Program-made: the position numbers and the translations under genes
Part shown: positions 6,977 to 15,609 of the stretch, one piece after another
Position numbering within the stretch: position 1 is the stretch's first letter
Layout of the letters: each line of letters starts with the position of its first letter
The notes under the pieces: model-generated
The model's input: the letters and a program-made list of their open reading frames with translations, nothing else
Told to the model about the DNA's origin: nothing
Databases searched by the model: none
IMG/VR virus record: IMGVR_UViG_3300021354_000019
Span: 1 to 34,738 of that record
Direction: 5' to 3' (one strand)
DNA length: 34,738 bases
Source: a virus

Positions 6977-8749
6977 ATGGCCGCTCAAGGTAGAACTGCA
7001 AATACTACATCCTTATCCGCGCCCATAGGTGGCTGGAATGCTAGGGATTCGTTGGCTGAAATGCCACCCCTAGACGCTGTACAAATGGTTAATTTTTGGC
7101 CTACACCTACAGATGTACAACTAAGAAAAGGCTATGTAAAGCTTTCTACTGGAATCACGGGTAAGGTCTACACAATCGTAAATTACCCAACCAGTAGCGC
7201 AAGAGGATACAAACTTTTTGCATTTGCTGAAGGTAAAATTTACGATGCAACCAATGACCCTGCAACGGTAGTTTTTAGCGGTTTATCAAACGCAAAATGG
7301 CAAACTGTCAATATTTCAACTACGGGTGGTGACTTTGTTATCGCGGTAAATGGCGTTGATCCTGCCTTAATTTATGACGGTACAAGTTGGGCGTACATGG
7401 CTACAACTCAGACTGCCCAAACAATTAGCACTATTACTAGGGGTGGAACAGGAAACTTAACGGCTACCGTTACTACTGCTGCACCGCACAACTTAATTAC
7501 TGGCAACAGAGTTACTATTTCAGGGGCTACAGCCTCTAACTATAATGGCACTTATGTTATTACAGTAACGGGTGCAAGCACATTTACCTATGTAATGGCT
7601 TCTGCCCCCGCTGCCAATGCTACCGTTGTCGGTTCTTACACCATTACGGGCATTACAGGCGTAAATAGCAACACCTTTACCAATGTAAACTTGTTTAAAA
7701 ATAGGCTATATTTTTGCCAAAAGAACAGTCTAAGCTTTTGGTATCTTGATGTTGCATCCATATCAGGAGCGGCTACAAGCTTTGCATTAGGCGCATTTTT
7801 TCGTAATGGCGGGTACTTGCAGGCAATGGGTACATGGACACTAGACGCTGGTTATGGTGTAGATGACTTTGCTGTATATGTAACTAGCATGGGCGAAATT
7901 CTTGTGTATCAAGGATTTAATCCTTCAGACCCTAATAATTGGGCTATGAAGGGCCTATGGCAGATGGGTCAAACCTATAGCCGTAGATGCTTCTTTAAGT
8001 GGGGCGGTGACTTACTTTTGCTAACCCAAGACGGATTAGTGCCATTAACTGCTGCGCTTCAATCTGACCGACTTGACCCCCGAATTAACCTGACAGACAA
8101 GATTTTCTATGCTGTTTCTCTTGCTGCTTCTTCTTTTTCACAAAATTTTGGCTGGCAAATCAATTACTTAGCTGCCGAAAATATGCTTATATTGTCTATT
8201 CCTGTCGATGGCGGGATGGAACAGTATGTCATGAACACCATTAACAAGTCTTGGGCTAGATTTACTGGAATTGAAGCTTACTGCTTTACCGTATCGGGTG
8301 ACCAAGATATGCACTTTGGCGGTGATGGCTATGTTGGTAGGTTTTTTGACACCAACACAGACGATGTATCAAACATTGTTGGAACTTGCCAGCAAGCTTA
8401 TAGCTACTTTGAAAGTCGTGGCCAATTAAAACGATTTACTTTAATTCGCCCAATTATCCAAACAGATAATGGTGTACCGACTGTTTTATGTGGAATTTCA
8501 ACCGACTTTGAAACTGTACCATTAACCAACCAAATTACTTTCAATCCAGCATTATTAAATGTGGCTAAATGGGATGTTGCCAAGTGGGATCAGGCTAGTT
8601 GGGGCGGTTATTTGGTTACCACTAAAAATTGGCAGGGTGTTACGGGAACAGGATTTGCGGCATCTATTAATATGAATGTTGCATCGCAAGGTATCGATTT
8701 TCATTGGGCATCTACCGATTATGTTCTTGAACGCGGGGGTGTGCTGTAA
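6977..8749 (+). CDS. Tail nozzle/stabilisation protein (tail tubular B/gp10-like)
   Basis: This 590-residue protein begins with the typical PIGGWNARDSLAEMPPLDAV, VNFWP and RKGY motifs of podoviral tubular proteins. Residues about 145-225 are an inserted Ig/E-set-like module (TATVTTAAPHNLITGNRV, then ATASNYNGTYVITV). The remainder has repeated beta blades (NLFKNRLYF, LLLLTQDGLVPL, KSWARFTG), suggesting a propeller. It would form the distal tube of the short tail. It starts 3 bases after the adaptor stop, so the two are probably translated together. Confidence 0.78.
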   Translation: MAAQGRTANTTSLSAPIGGWNARDSLAEMPPLDAVQMVNFWPTPTDVQLRKGYVKLSTGITGKVYTIVNYPTSSARGYKLFAFAEGKIYDATNDPATVVFSGLSNAKWQTVNISTTGGDFVIAVNGVDPALIYDGTSWAYMATTQTAQTISTITRGGTGNLTATVTTAAPHNLITGNRVTISGATASNYNGTYVITVTGASTFTYVMASAPAANATVVGSYTITGITGVNSNTFTNVNLFKNRLYFCQKNSLSFWYLDVASISGAATSFALGAFFRNGGYLQAMGTWTLDAGYGVDDFAVYVTSMGEILVYQGFNPSDPNNWAMKGLWQMGQTYSRRCFFKWGGDLLLLTQDGLVPLTAALQSDRLDPRINLTDKIFYAVSLAASSFSQNFGWQINYLAAENMLILSIPVDGGMEQYVMNTINKSWARFTGIEAYCFTVSGDQDMHFGGDGYVGRFFDTNTDDVSNIVGTCQQAYSYFESRGQLKRFTLIRPIIQTDNGVPTVLCGISTDFETVPLTNQITFNPALLNVAKWDVAKWDQASWGGYLVTTKNWQGVTGTGFAASINMNVASQGIDFHWASTDYVLERGGVL

Positions 8750-9193
8750 TTGCGTACAGTAACTACCGAAAATCAGCAATACATGGGCGATTGGCTAGTT
8801 CGGATGATGAATTACCCGTTACCCCAAGAAACGGTTTGTATTGGACAAGAAATAGATGGAGTTTTAGCAGCAGTCGTAGGGTTTTGTAGTTTTATGCCAA
8901 ATGCGTGTCAAATGCACATTGCTGCGGTAGACGAAGTAAATTGGATAAGTAGGGATTTATTGTGGGCGGCTTTCGATTACCCCTTTAATAAACTAGGAGT
9001 TAGCGTTATACTAGGGCAAATCTGTGCTAATAACACAGACGCACTAAGGTTAAACCGACACTTAGGCTTTAAAGTTGTAGCTGAAATACCTGATGCCCAT
9101 ATGGATGGGGATTTGGTAATTATGGCTATGAGGAAAGAGGATTGTCGGTGGCTTGACATCCAATGTCCTTTAAGGAAATCAAAAGGAGAATGA
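8750..9193 (+). CDS. GNAT-like N-acetyltransferase
   Basis: This 147-residue frame starts at TTG 8750, directly after the nozzle stop, with a G-rich site (GGGGGTG) upstream. It has the GNAT order of motifs: IDGVLAAVVGFCSF, CQMHIAAVD, a central FDYPFNKLGVSVI helix, and the final NTDALRLNRHLGFKVVAEIP strand-helix. Such enzymes pass an acetyl group from acetyl-CoA to an amine. Proteins like this occur between tail genes of several podoviruses; the target is not known. Confidence 0.72.
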   Translation: MRTVTTENQQYMGDWLVRMMNYPLPQETVCIGQEIDGVLAAVVGFCSFMPNACQMHIAAVDEVNWISRDLLWAAFDYPFNKLGVSVILGQICANNTDALRLNRHLGFKVVAEIPDAHMDGDLVIMAMRKEDCRWLDIQCPLRKSKGE

Positions 9194-9194
9194 C

Positions 9195-10256
9195 ATGGGT
9201 GGTGGTGGATTTTTAGGATTAGGGCCTGCGCCAAGTGCGCCAGCCGCGCCCGACTATACAGGTGCAGCACAGGCTACGGCAGCAGGTAATTTAGCGGCAG
9301 CACAAACCGCAACGGCAGCCAATCGTGTAAACCAAGTTACTCCTTACGGAAACTTAAATTACACTCAACAAACGGATTCTCAAGGAAATCCTACTTGGAC
9401 AGCTACCACTACATTATCTGATGTTGGACAACAACTTTTAAACAATCAAAACAACGCTTCTTTAGGTTTAGGTTCTGCAATTACATCCCAATTGGGCAAT
9501 GTACAGAATACGATGGGACAACCGTTTAATCCGAATTTGCCACAAGTTGGTATTAATGCAGGTCAGAATTATCAAGATGCAGCAATGCAACGACTTGCTC
9601 CACAATTACAACAAAGTCGTGAATTATTGACAAATCAACTTGCTAATTCAGGTATTCCTGTAGGTTCTGAAGCTTATAACAGAGCGCAAATGAATCAGGC
9701 ACAAAAAGAGAATGATTTGTTGGCTGCTAATACTACTCAAGGCTTTAATACTGGTTTAGCTGCAAATCAACAAGCTTACAACCAAGCTTTGACTAACTAC
9801 AATATGCCCCTTAATACTTTAAGTGCATTGCGTACAGGCTCACAAGTTCAAAACCCTACATTTCAAAATGTACCTCAACAAGCTACTACTGGTGGTGCTG
9901 ACATTTTAGGTGCTACTACGGCTGCTGGTAACTACAATTTAGCCAACTCTAATGCGCAAAACGCTGCACAAAGCGGATTTAATCAAGGTTTAATGGGTCT
10001 AGGCGGTACTTTAGGTGCAGCAGCAATTATGTCCGATATTCGTACTAAAGAAAACATTGAACCAATTGGTATTGCTCCTAATGGTTTGACAATTTATAGT
10101 TTTGAATACAAAGATGAATTTAAAGACCATGAATTGGCTGGACATGGTGTTCATATTGGTTATATGGCTCAAGAAGTAGAACAAGTATTCCCTTATGCAG
10201 TTCATACATTAAATGACGGATATAAAGTTATTAATTATGGAGTTCTAAATGGATAA
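9195..10256 (+). CDS. Virion (ejection-like) protein with C-terminal S74 chaperone domain
   Basis: This 353-residue protein has a Gly/Ala/Pro N-terminus and a long Gln/Asn-rich helical body (about 75-260) like P22 gp7-type ejection proteins. It then has a Gly-rich hydrophobic patch. Residues 279-352 are a peptidase-S74 intramolecular chaperone: MSDIRTKENIEPIG with the Ser280/Lys285 dyad, then GLTIYSFEYKDE and HIGYMAQEVEQVFPYAV. It stops at VINYGVLNG, so the C-terminal helical part of classical S74 domains is missing. S74 normally folds trimeric fibres and then cleaves itself off just before the Ser. Whether cleavage happens here is not known. The stop overlaps the next gene by 8 bases. Confidence 0.75.
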   Translation: MGGGGFLGLGPAPSAPAAPDYTGAAQATAAGNLAAAQTATAANRVNQVTPYGNLNYTQQTDSQGNPTWTATTTLSDVGQQLLNNQNNASLGLGSAITSQLGNVQNTMGQPFNPNLPQVGINAGQNYQDAAMQRLAPQLQQSRELLTNQLANSGIPVGSEAYNRAQMNQAQKENDLLAANTTQGFNTGLAANQQAYNQALTNYNMPLNTLSALRTGSQVQNPTFQNVPQQATTGGADILGATTAAGNYNLANSNAQNAAQSGFNQGLMGLGGTLGAAAIMSDIRTKENIEPIGIAPNGLTIYSFEYKDEFKDHELAGHGVHIGYMAQEVEQVFPYAVHTLNDGYKVINYGVLNG

Positions 10257-10626
10257 TTCCTACACTAGCACTTATATGCCTAATGGTATGCCACAAGATC
10301 AACAAGGTCTTAGCCCTGTTTTTCAAAATGTTGGCGCACAACAACAGTATATGAATCAACAACTTGCACAATCTAATCAATTGGCGCAACCGCAAACTCA
10401 AAAAAGCGGATATTCAGGAATGAATCCGATGGATTTGGCAAAAATGTTGCGTAAAGACCCAAATGCTCCACAAGTAAATTCTTTTATGGATAGGGCTTCT
10501 GCTTATCTTGGAACTCAAAATACTCCTGAAATGCAAGCACAAGTCAATCAATTAGGAAGCAATACTTGGAATCCAATGAGCAATTACAACATGGGTACTA
10601 ATGGCTGGGGCAGTTTCGGAGAATAA
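10249..10626 (+). CDS. Gln/Asn-rich virion-module protein
   Basis: This 125-residue protein is rich in Gln, Asn, Met, Pro and Ser, with no charged core, and starts inside the last codons of the S74 gene. It includes a GMNPMDLAKMLRK segment and ends in WNPMSNYNMGTNGWGSFGE. It lies between two ejection-type proteins, so an internal-virion role is likely. I do not recognise a family. Confidence 0.6.
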   Translation: MDNSYTSTYMPNGMPQDQQGLSPVFQNVGAQQQYMNQQLAQSNQLAQPQTQKSGYSGMNPMDLAKMLRKDPNAPQVNSFMDRASAYLGTQNTPEMQAQVNQLGSNTWNPMSNYNMGTNGWGSFGE

Positions 10627-10627
10627 T

Positions 10628-11836
10628 ATGGCAGATCAATTTAATGCAGTCCAAGCAGGGACTATGTCCCCTGAAGATTATGCTCAACAACAACTGATTA
10701 ATCGTCAGCAACGCTTTGCCGATATGTTGATGCAACAAAATCAACAACCACAAGGTCAAATGATTAGTGGTCGTTATGTTGCGCCTAGCTTTTTTCAAAT
10801 GCTTAATCCTGTAGCTAATGTGCTTGCTGGTGCATATATTGGTAAACAAAGTGATACAGAAGCTGCTAAGTTAGCTGAGAAAATTCGTCAAGCTAAAGGT
10901 GCTAAAGAAGAAGCTATTACCAATCTAATTACTGGAACTCCTGAAAAGACTACAGAATTGGCAGGGCCTTATGCTGGTAATGTACCAATGCCTACAGCAG
11001 TAGCACCAGCTACTAAGCCTGATCTCTCTGCTGCTTTGCGTGAAATGAATACCAATAATCCTTACGGTGCTGGCAAAGAATACAAAGCCGCGCTTGTAGG
11101 CAATATGATTCCTAAGAAAACGGATGAAATGCTTAATTTTGAAGCTGCTAAAGCCGATGGATTCAAAGGATCATTTACTGATTACAAAAATAAGATGACT
11201 GATTACCAAAAAGCTGAATTAGCTTTGCGTGGTGCAGAAGCAAATAAAGGTCAAATTGTTGAAACTCCTAATGGCGTAATGTTAATTAATCCACGCACAG
11301 GTGCTTCTACTCCTATTATGGCAAATGGTCAGCCTGTTATGGGTAAAAATCCTTTAACTGAATCACAAGGTAAAGCGGCTGTTTTCCATAGCCAAATGGT
11401 TAGTGCTTCAAATGAATTAAACAATGTTTATAACAAAGGATTTAATCCTAATAGTCCTACTGCACAAGCACAAACTAGTTTGGCTGGCGGTATATTTAAT
11501 GCGCTTGCTCCATCTACCTCACAAGAAGCTAAACAAGCGCAAAATCAATGGACTGAAGCTTATTTACGCTTTAAAACTGGTGCTGGAACTAATGCTAATG
11601 AAGTTGAAGCTAACCGTAAAACTTATTTTCCACAAATTGGTGATAAACCTGATGCGATTGCTCAAAAAGCTCGTATGAGAGCGCAAGCTGAAAATGATAT
11701 TTCAATGGCTGCTGGGCCACAAGCTGCAAGAATGGGCGCACAACCCAATACTGTTGTTCCTACTGCTCCTGTTGCTCCTGCTCCTGCACAACAAGCAATC
11801 CCAAGTTTATGGGGAAAAGCTGAAGTGGTGAAATAA
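10628..11836 (+). CDS. Internal virion/DNA-ejection protein
   Basis: I chose ATG 10628, two bases after the previous stop with GGAG at 10619-10622, over an upstream in-frame ATG at 10601 that lies inside the preceding gene. This gives 402 residues. The start is Gln-rich and helical, followed by a hydrophobic stretch (FFQMLNPVANVLAGAYIG, about 56-73). Near the C-terminus is RFKTGAGTNANEVEANRKTY with FPQIGD, a pattern found in phage ejection proteins. The tail is Pro/Ala-rich. It probably travels into the cell with the DNA. The stop and next start share one base. Confidence 0.72.
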   Translation: MADQFNAVQAGTMSPEDYAQQQLINRQQRFADMLMQQNQQPQGQMISGRYVAPSFFQMLNPVANVLAGAYIGKQSDTEAAKLAEKIRQAKGAKEEAITNLITGTPEKTTELAGPYAGNVPMPTAVAPATKPDLSAALREMNTNNPYGAGKEYKAALVGNMIPKKTDEMLNFEAAKADGFKGSFTDYKNKMTDYQKAELALRGAEANKGQIVETPNGVMLINPRTGASTPIMANGQPVMGKNPLTESQGKAAVFHSQMVSASNELNNVYNKGFNPNSPTAQAQTSLAGGIFNALAPSTSQEAKQAQNQWTEAYLRFKTGAGTNANEVEANRKTYFPQIGDKPDAIAQKARMRAQAENDISMAAGPQAARMGAQPNTVVPTAPVAPAPAQQAIPSLWGKAEVVK

Positions 11837-13755
11837 TGCCTACATATTCCATAGCTGCTCCTGATGGCAATACATACAAGATTGAAGGCCCTGCTGGTGC
11901 TTCTCAAGATCAAGTTGTATCTGAAGTATTAAAACAACATCCTACAGCTGGAAATTCGCCTGAAAAAGGCAATATGTATACGCAATCTGCGGAAGATATA
12001 CAGTATTCGCCTGAAGGAATCCCGCTAAATACATCTTCGTATGGTTCTGCTCCTACAGGTGCTACTAAATCCGCACAACAAGCTTTAACTAGCACTGTTA
12101 GTTTGCCTGTAAATGTGGCAACTGGTATTGCTAAAGCCCCAGCAGCATTAGCCCAAATGTACGATAAATACATTGGTGGTGGCAAGAATGGCGATAACAT
12201 GGTTAATGCTATCAATCAGATTGAAAAAGGCACACAATCCCAAATGGGTGGCGTAGGAAGTGCCGTTAGCCAAGTTGGTAGCGCAGTAGGTCAAGCTGCT
12301 CCTTATATGGGTATTGGTACAACAGGAATGATCCCTAGTTTTGCACAAAAAGTAGCACAGGGCGCAGGCATGGGTGCTTTATCAGGCGTTTTAACTCCTG
12401 AACAAACAGGTCTTACACCTGAACAATTTAAAGAAGCAAAAGCGCAAAATATTGGTATTCAAAGCACTTTAGGTGCTGCTATTCCTGTTGTTGGTGGAGT
12501 TCTTAAAACTGGTTATAACGCTGGAAAAGCTTTAATTGAACCTTTATATACTGGTGGTCGTGAAAAAATTATTGGTCGCGCATTAAGAGAATATGCGGGT
12601 AATGAAGCAGAAAAAGCTGTTGCTAACCTAAAAGCTGCTAAAGAATTAGTAAAAGGATCTATGCCTACCGTTGGCGAAGCTGCTGGAGTTCCTAGCCTTG
12701 CTGCTGCACAAAGAGCCGCTACCGCAGTTTCTCAAGAAGCTACTAATACAATGGCTGCAAGACAAGCAACTCAAAATGAAGCCCGTGTTGCTTCTTTGCG
12801 CCAATTGGCAGGAACAGAAGGTGAAAGAGCCGCATTAAATTTAGCTAGAGAAAATGCTGCGGAAGATTTGTATAAAACTGCTTTTGGCAAGCCTATGAAT
12901 TTAACCCCTGAATTGACAAAAGAAGTCAATCAACTGGTTCAAACGCCTGCGATTAAAGATGCAATGAAACAAGCCCAAATTAATGCTAAAAATTTAGGTA
13001 TTGATGTAAAAAACCCAAAAGGCAGTATTCAAGGGTTACATCAAACTAAACTGGCTATTGACGATGCAATTGATCGCCTTAAAAAGCCTGATATGTCTAC
13101 TGCCGAAAAGAATAAAATGGCTGGATTATTAGCGGCTAAAAACAGATTAGTTGGATTCTTAGAAAATGAAAACATTAGCCCTGCATACAAAACAGCTAGA
13201 GAAACCTATGCTGCAATGTCTAAACCTATCAATGAAATGGATGTTATTCAAAATATTGCCAATAAGGTAGTAAATCCATTAAATGAAAAAATGTATGCTG
13301 GTAAATTTGCTCAAAATCTTGAAGCTTTAAATCCTAATGTTGTTTCTGCTGAAAAAACTTCCGCATTAGAAGCTATTAAACAAGATTTGGCTCGTAGTCA
13401 ATTTGCTGAAAATGCTGGTCGCGGAGTAGGATCAGACACTATTCAAAAATTGGCTTATGGCAATATGCTTAATCAAATCAATTTGCCTAATTTATTGCGT
13501 AGGCGCGGTTTAGCTGAAACTGCTGGAAACTTGATGGCAAGAGCAAGCGATGTAGTTTATGGCAAAGCTAATAAAGAGTTGGCTAACCAATTTGCACAAA
13601 CTTTACTCAGTCCACATGAAGCAGCTTCTTACATGGAAATAGCCAAAACTATTCCTAAAGGTTCTAAAATGACTGAAAAAGCTGCCAAAGAAATAGAACG
13701 AGCAAATTTGGCTAAATTGTTATTAATGCAACAAACTGCTACAGCAGCACAATAA
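11836..13755 (+). CDS. Internal virion/DNA-ejection protein (large)
   Basis: This 639-residue protein opens with a small domain common to such proteins (PTYSIAAPDGNTYKIEGPAG, then QDQVVSEVLKQHP). It continues with Gly/Ala-rich hydrophobic stretches around residues 95-215 that could span or insert in membranes (IPSFAQKVAQGAGMGALSGV, LGAAIPVVGGVLKTG). The C-terminal two thirds is a long helical Ala/Lys/Glu/Gln-rich region. This layout is typical of P22 gp16/gp20-like or T7 gp16-like ejection proteins without the lysozyme domain. Partners are probably the proteins of the two genes before it. Confidence 0.75.
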   Translation: MPTYSIAAPDGNTYKIEGPAGASQDQVVSEVLKQHPTAGNSPEKGNMYTQSAEDIQYSPEGIPLNTSSYGSAPTGATKSAQQALTSTVSLPVNVATGIAKAPAALAQMYDKYIGGGKNGDNMVNAINQIEKGTQSQMGGVGSAVSQVGSAVGQAAPYMGIGTTGMIPSFAQKVAQGAGMGALSGVLTPEQTGLTPEQFKEAKAQNIGIQSTLGAAIPVVGGVLKTGYNAGKALIEPLYTGGREKIIGRALREYAGNEAEKAVANLKAAKELVKGSMPTVGEAAGVPSLAAAQRAATAVSQEATNTMAARQATQNEARVASLRQLAGTEGERAALNLARENAAEDLYKTAFGKPMNLTPELTKEVNQLVQTPAIKDAMKQAQINAKNLGIDVKNPKGSIQGLHQTKLAIDDAIDRLKKPDMSTAEKNKMAGLLAAKNRLVGFLENENISPAYKTARETYAAMSKPINEMDVIQNIANKVVNPLNEKMYAGKFAQNLEALNPNVVSAEKTSALEAIKQDLARSQFAENAGRGVGSDTIQKLAYGNMLNQINLPNLLRRRGLAETAGNLMARASDVVYGKANKELANQFAQTLLSPHEAASYMEIAKTIPKGSKMTEKAAKEIERANLAKLLLMQQTATAAQ

Positions 13756-13766
13756 AGGAATAAATC

Positions 13767-14531
13767 ATGTCCCGTAACGGATCAGGAACTTATACATTAC
13801 CTGCTGGCAATCCAGTAGTAACAAACACAACTATTAGTTCTACATGGGCTAATACAACATTAACTGACATAGCTAGTGCATTGACAGGAAGCGTTGCTTC
13901 TGATGGTCAAACATCTATGGCAGGAAACCTTAATATGGCTTCTAATAAAATTGTTTCTGTTACTGACCCCACAAACCCTCAAGATGCAACAACTAAGGCT
14001 TATGTAGACGCTGCTGATGCTGTACTTACGGCTGCAATTGCCGCTATTCCATCGTTACCTACAGGCACTATTAATATGTGGCCTACAGCTTCTGCTCCTA
14101 CTGGTTACTTATTGTGTGCTGGTTCTGCGGTTTCTCGTACTACTTACGCTGCTTTGTTTGCCATAGTCGGTACTACTTTTGGTGTTGGTGACGGCTCTAC
14201 CACTTTTAACCTTCCTAACTACACAAACCGTATGCCTTACGGTACTACTGTAGGTGCTACAGGTGGCTCTGCTGACGCTGTAGTAGTAAGCCATACACAT
14301 ACAGCAACTGTTACAGACCCTACTCATTCACATACAATATTAAAATATACAGGAATAAATGCCGCTTCAGGTGGAACTGGTTATGTTGGAGATGCAGGAA
14401 CTTCTGCTGGTTCAAAATCAACAAGTGCAGAAGCCACAGGAATTAGTGTAGCCAATAGCACAACTGGTGTAAGTGGTACAAACGCTAATTTACCCCCTTA
14501 TCTTGGTATTAACTTTATTATTAAGGTTTAA
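13767..14531 (+). CDS. Tail-collar-domain fibre protein
   Basis: This 254-residue protein starts behind AAAGGAATAA. After a short beta-rich N-terminus and a NPQDATTKAYVDAA helix comes a phage tail-collar domain (about 100-155): GTINMWPTASAPTGYLLCAG, YAALFAIVGTTFGVG and TFNLPNYTNRMPYG. Next is a His-rich knitted region (VSHTHTATVTDPTHSHTI), whose HxH motifs bind iron in T4-type short fibres. It ends in PPYLGINFIIKV. It is likely a second, shorter receptor-binding fibre or tip, separate from the fibre that begins at 33296. Confidence 0.85.
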   Translation: MSRNGSGTYTLPAGNPVVTNTTISSTWANTTLTDIASALTGSVASDGQTSMAGNLNMASNKIVSVTDPTNPQDATTKAYVDAADAVLTAAIAAIPSLPTGTINMWPTASAPTGYLLCAGSAVSRTTYAALFAIVGTTFGVGDGSTTFNLPNYTNRMPYGTTVGATGGSADAVVVSHTHTATVTDPTHSHTILKYTGINAASGGTGYVGDAGTSAGSKSTSAEATGISVANSTTGVSGTNANLPPYLGINFIIKV

Positions 14532-14532
14532 T

Positions 14533-14673
14533 ATGAATTTTACATTTACATGGATATTAGACAAATTTGGGTTTCAAGCTAAACCAGCTTTTGACTTTAA
14601 ACCAGCCGTCAAAAAAGTAGCCAAAAAAGCCACTAAAGTTGTCGCTAAGAAAACAAAAACAACTAAAAAGTGA
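14533..14673 (+). CDS. Small lysine-rich protein
   Basis: This 46-residue protein starts at ATG 14533 behind AAGG (14523-14526). A longer frame from 14473 would lie inside the collar gene. The first 22 residues are aromatic (FTFTWILDKFGF), and the rest is a run of AVKKVAKKATKVVAKK type. The C-terminus is highly basic and could bind nucleic acid or membrane. It overlaps the next gene by 4 bases (GTGA). Function unknown. Confidence 0.55.
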   Translation: MNFTFTWILDKFGFQAKPAFDFKPAVKKVAKKATKVVAKKTKTTKK

Positions 14674-14885
14674 GCATAGTCGTGGAAATTGACCCTGTAA
14701 AATTTGGCGTAACTTGGCAAAAAGTAGAAAACATGGAGTACGAGGTAGCTGAATTGCGTAAAGATGTTAAACAACTACTTGAGTTAGCGAATAAGGGTCG
14801 TGGTGGTCTGTGGGCTGGCATGATGGTGGTGTCTGCCGTGTCAGCTTTTATTGGGTTTATAAGCCATTACGCTACAGGCAAATGA
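14670..14885 (+). CDS. XhlA-like single-span membrane protein (holin-like)
   Basis: This 71-residue protein starts at GTG 14670, coupled to the previous stop. Residues about 18-45 form an amphipathic coiled coil (KVENMEYEVAELRKDVKQL), and residues about 47-66 form one membrane span (GLWAGMMVVSAVSAFIGFI). That order is typical of haemolysin XhlA-type lysis accessory proteins. Its place at the head of the lysis cassette supports a holin-like or holin-accessory role. It overlaps the next ATG by 4 bases. Confidence 0.6.
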   Translation: MSIVVEIDPVKFGVTWQKVENMEYEVAELRKDVKQLLELANKGRGGLWAGMMVVSAVSAFIGFISHYATGK

Positions 14886-15067
14886 AACAAATTTTCCGTA
14901 GTAGGACAATGGTATTTTCATTTTTGCTTGTTGTGTTTGGTGCATTGCTAGACAACTTTTCCTATTTACAGTCTGTTATTGACCAAAGGTACTATGGCAT
15001 TATTCTGGTTATTATTGGTGTCATTGTGGCTGTATTGCGTTTTCTCACTACTGGGCCTATGAAGTGA
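14882..15067 (+). CDS. Two-span membrane protein, candidate holin
   Basis: This 61-residue protein starts at ATG 14882 (ATGA overlap). It begins MKQIFRSRTMVFSF and has two hydrophobic segments, about 10-25 and 39-56, ending VAVLRFLTTGPMK. Short phage proteins with this N-SRT...LRFxTTxP-C outline are common next to endolysins. Two spans and small size fit a holin, which would open the inner membrane for the endolysin. No activity can be proven from sequence. Confidence 0.6.
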   Translation: MKQIFRSRTMVFSFLLVVFGALLDNFSYLQSVIDQRYYGIILVIIGVIVAVLRFLTTGPMK

Positions 15068-15609
15068 TATATATTCTATATATACTGCTTGTCCCTATTA
15101 GCTTGTTAATAACGCTATTAGCAGTCATTCTAGCCCCCATATTGCCTTTGTTTGCAATACAAAAGCTGTGGTGGTGCGACAACCATGCTTACCAAGCTGT
15201 AGGCCCTGTCCTGCCGTTTAATGTCTTTATGACCCCCGACAACACGATTAACGGAGACGCTACTTTTCAAAACTTGAATGGCATAAGTTATTGGAGTAAA
15301 GTTAAATGGCTTTGGAGAAACCCTGCGTATTCTTTTGCGTTGCGGTATTTAAACAATCCTTATTACACTAAGGTTTGGGGCGATAAAACGATTAAGGATA
15401 ACGATAATGCGAAAGAAGGCTGGTGCTTGGTTTACGCTAATAGACTCTTTCAGTTCGTTTGCGTTAAGCGGATTTTTTCTAGCAGTAGGTGTATTTACAT
15501 TAATTTGGGCTGGAATATTAGGGGTTTGGTGGATGATGGGGTTCAGCCTAAACCTAATACATGGCAAACTACCTTTGTTTTCTCGCCAAGAATAAGCGGG
15601 TTTAGATAA
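15064..15609 (+). CDS. Membrane-anchored phage protein (DUF7338-like)
   Basis: This 181-residue protein starts at GTG 15064, coupled to the previous TGA. Residues 1-35 are strongly hydrophobic (LLVPISLLITLLAVILAPIL). The soluble part has FMTPDNTINGD and VKWLWRNPAYSFALRYL, a pattern I recall from a phage lysis-region family (DUF7338). Function unknown; its position between holin-like and spanin genes suggests a lysis-related role or a mere passenger. Confidence 0.55.
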   Translation: MIYILYILLVPISLLITLLAVILAPILPLFAIQKLWWCDNHAYQAVGPVLPFNVFMTPDNTINGDATFQNLNGISYWSKVKWLWRNPAYSFALRYLNNPYYTKVWGDKTIKDNDNAKEGWCLVYANRLFQFVCVKRIFSSSRCIYINLGWNIRGLVDDGVQPKPNTWQTTFVFSPRISGFR

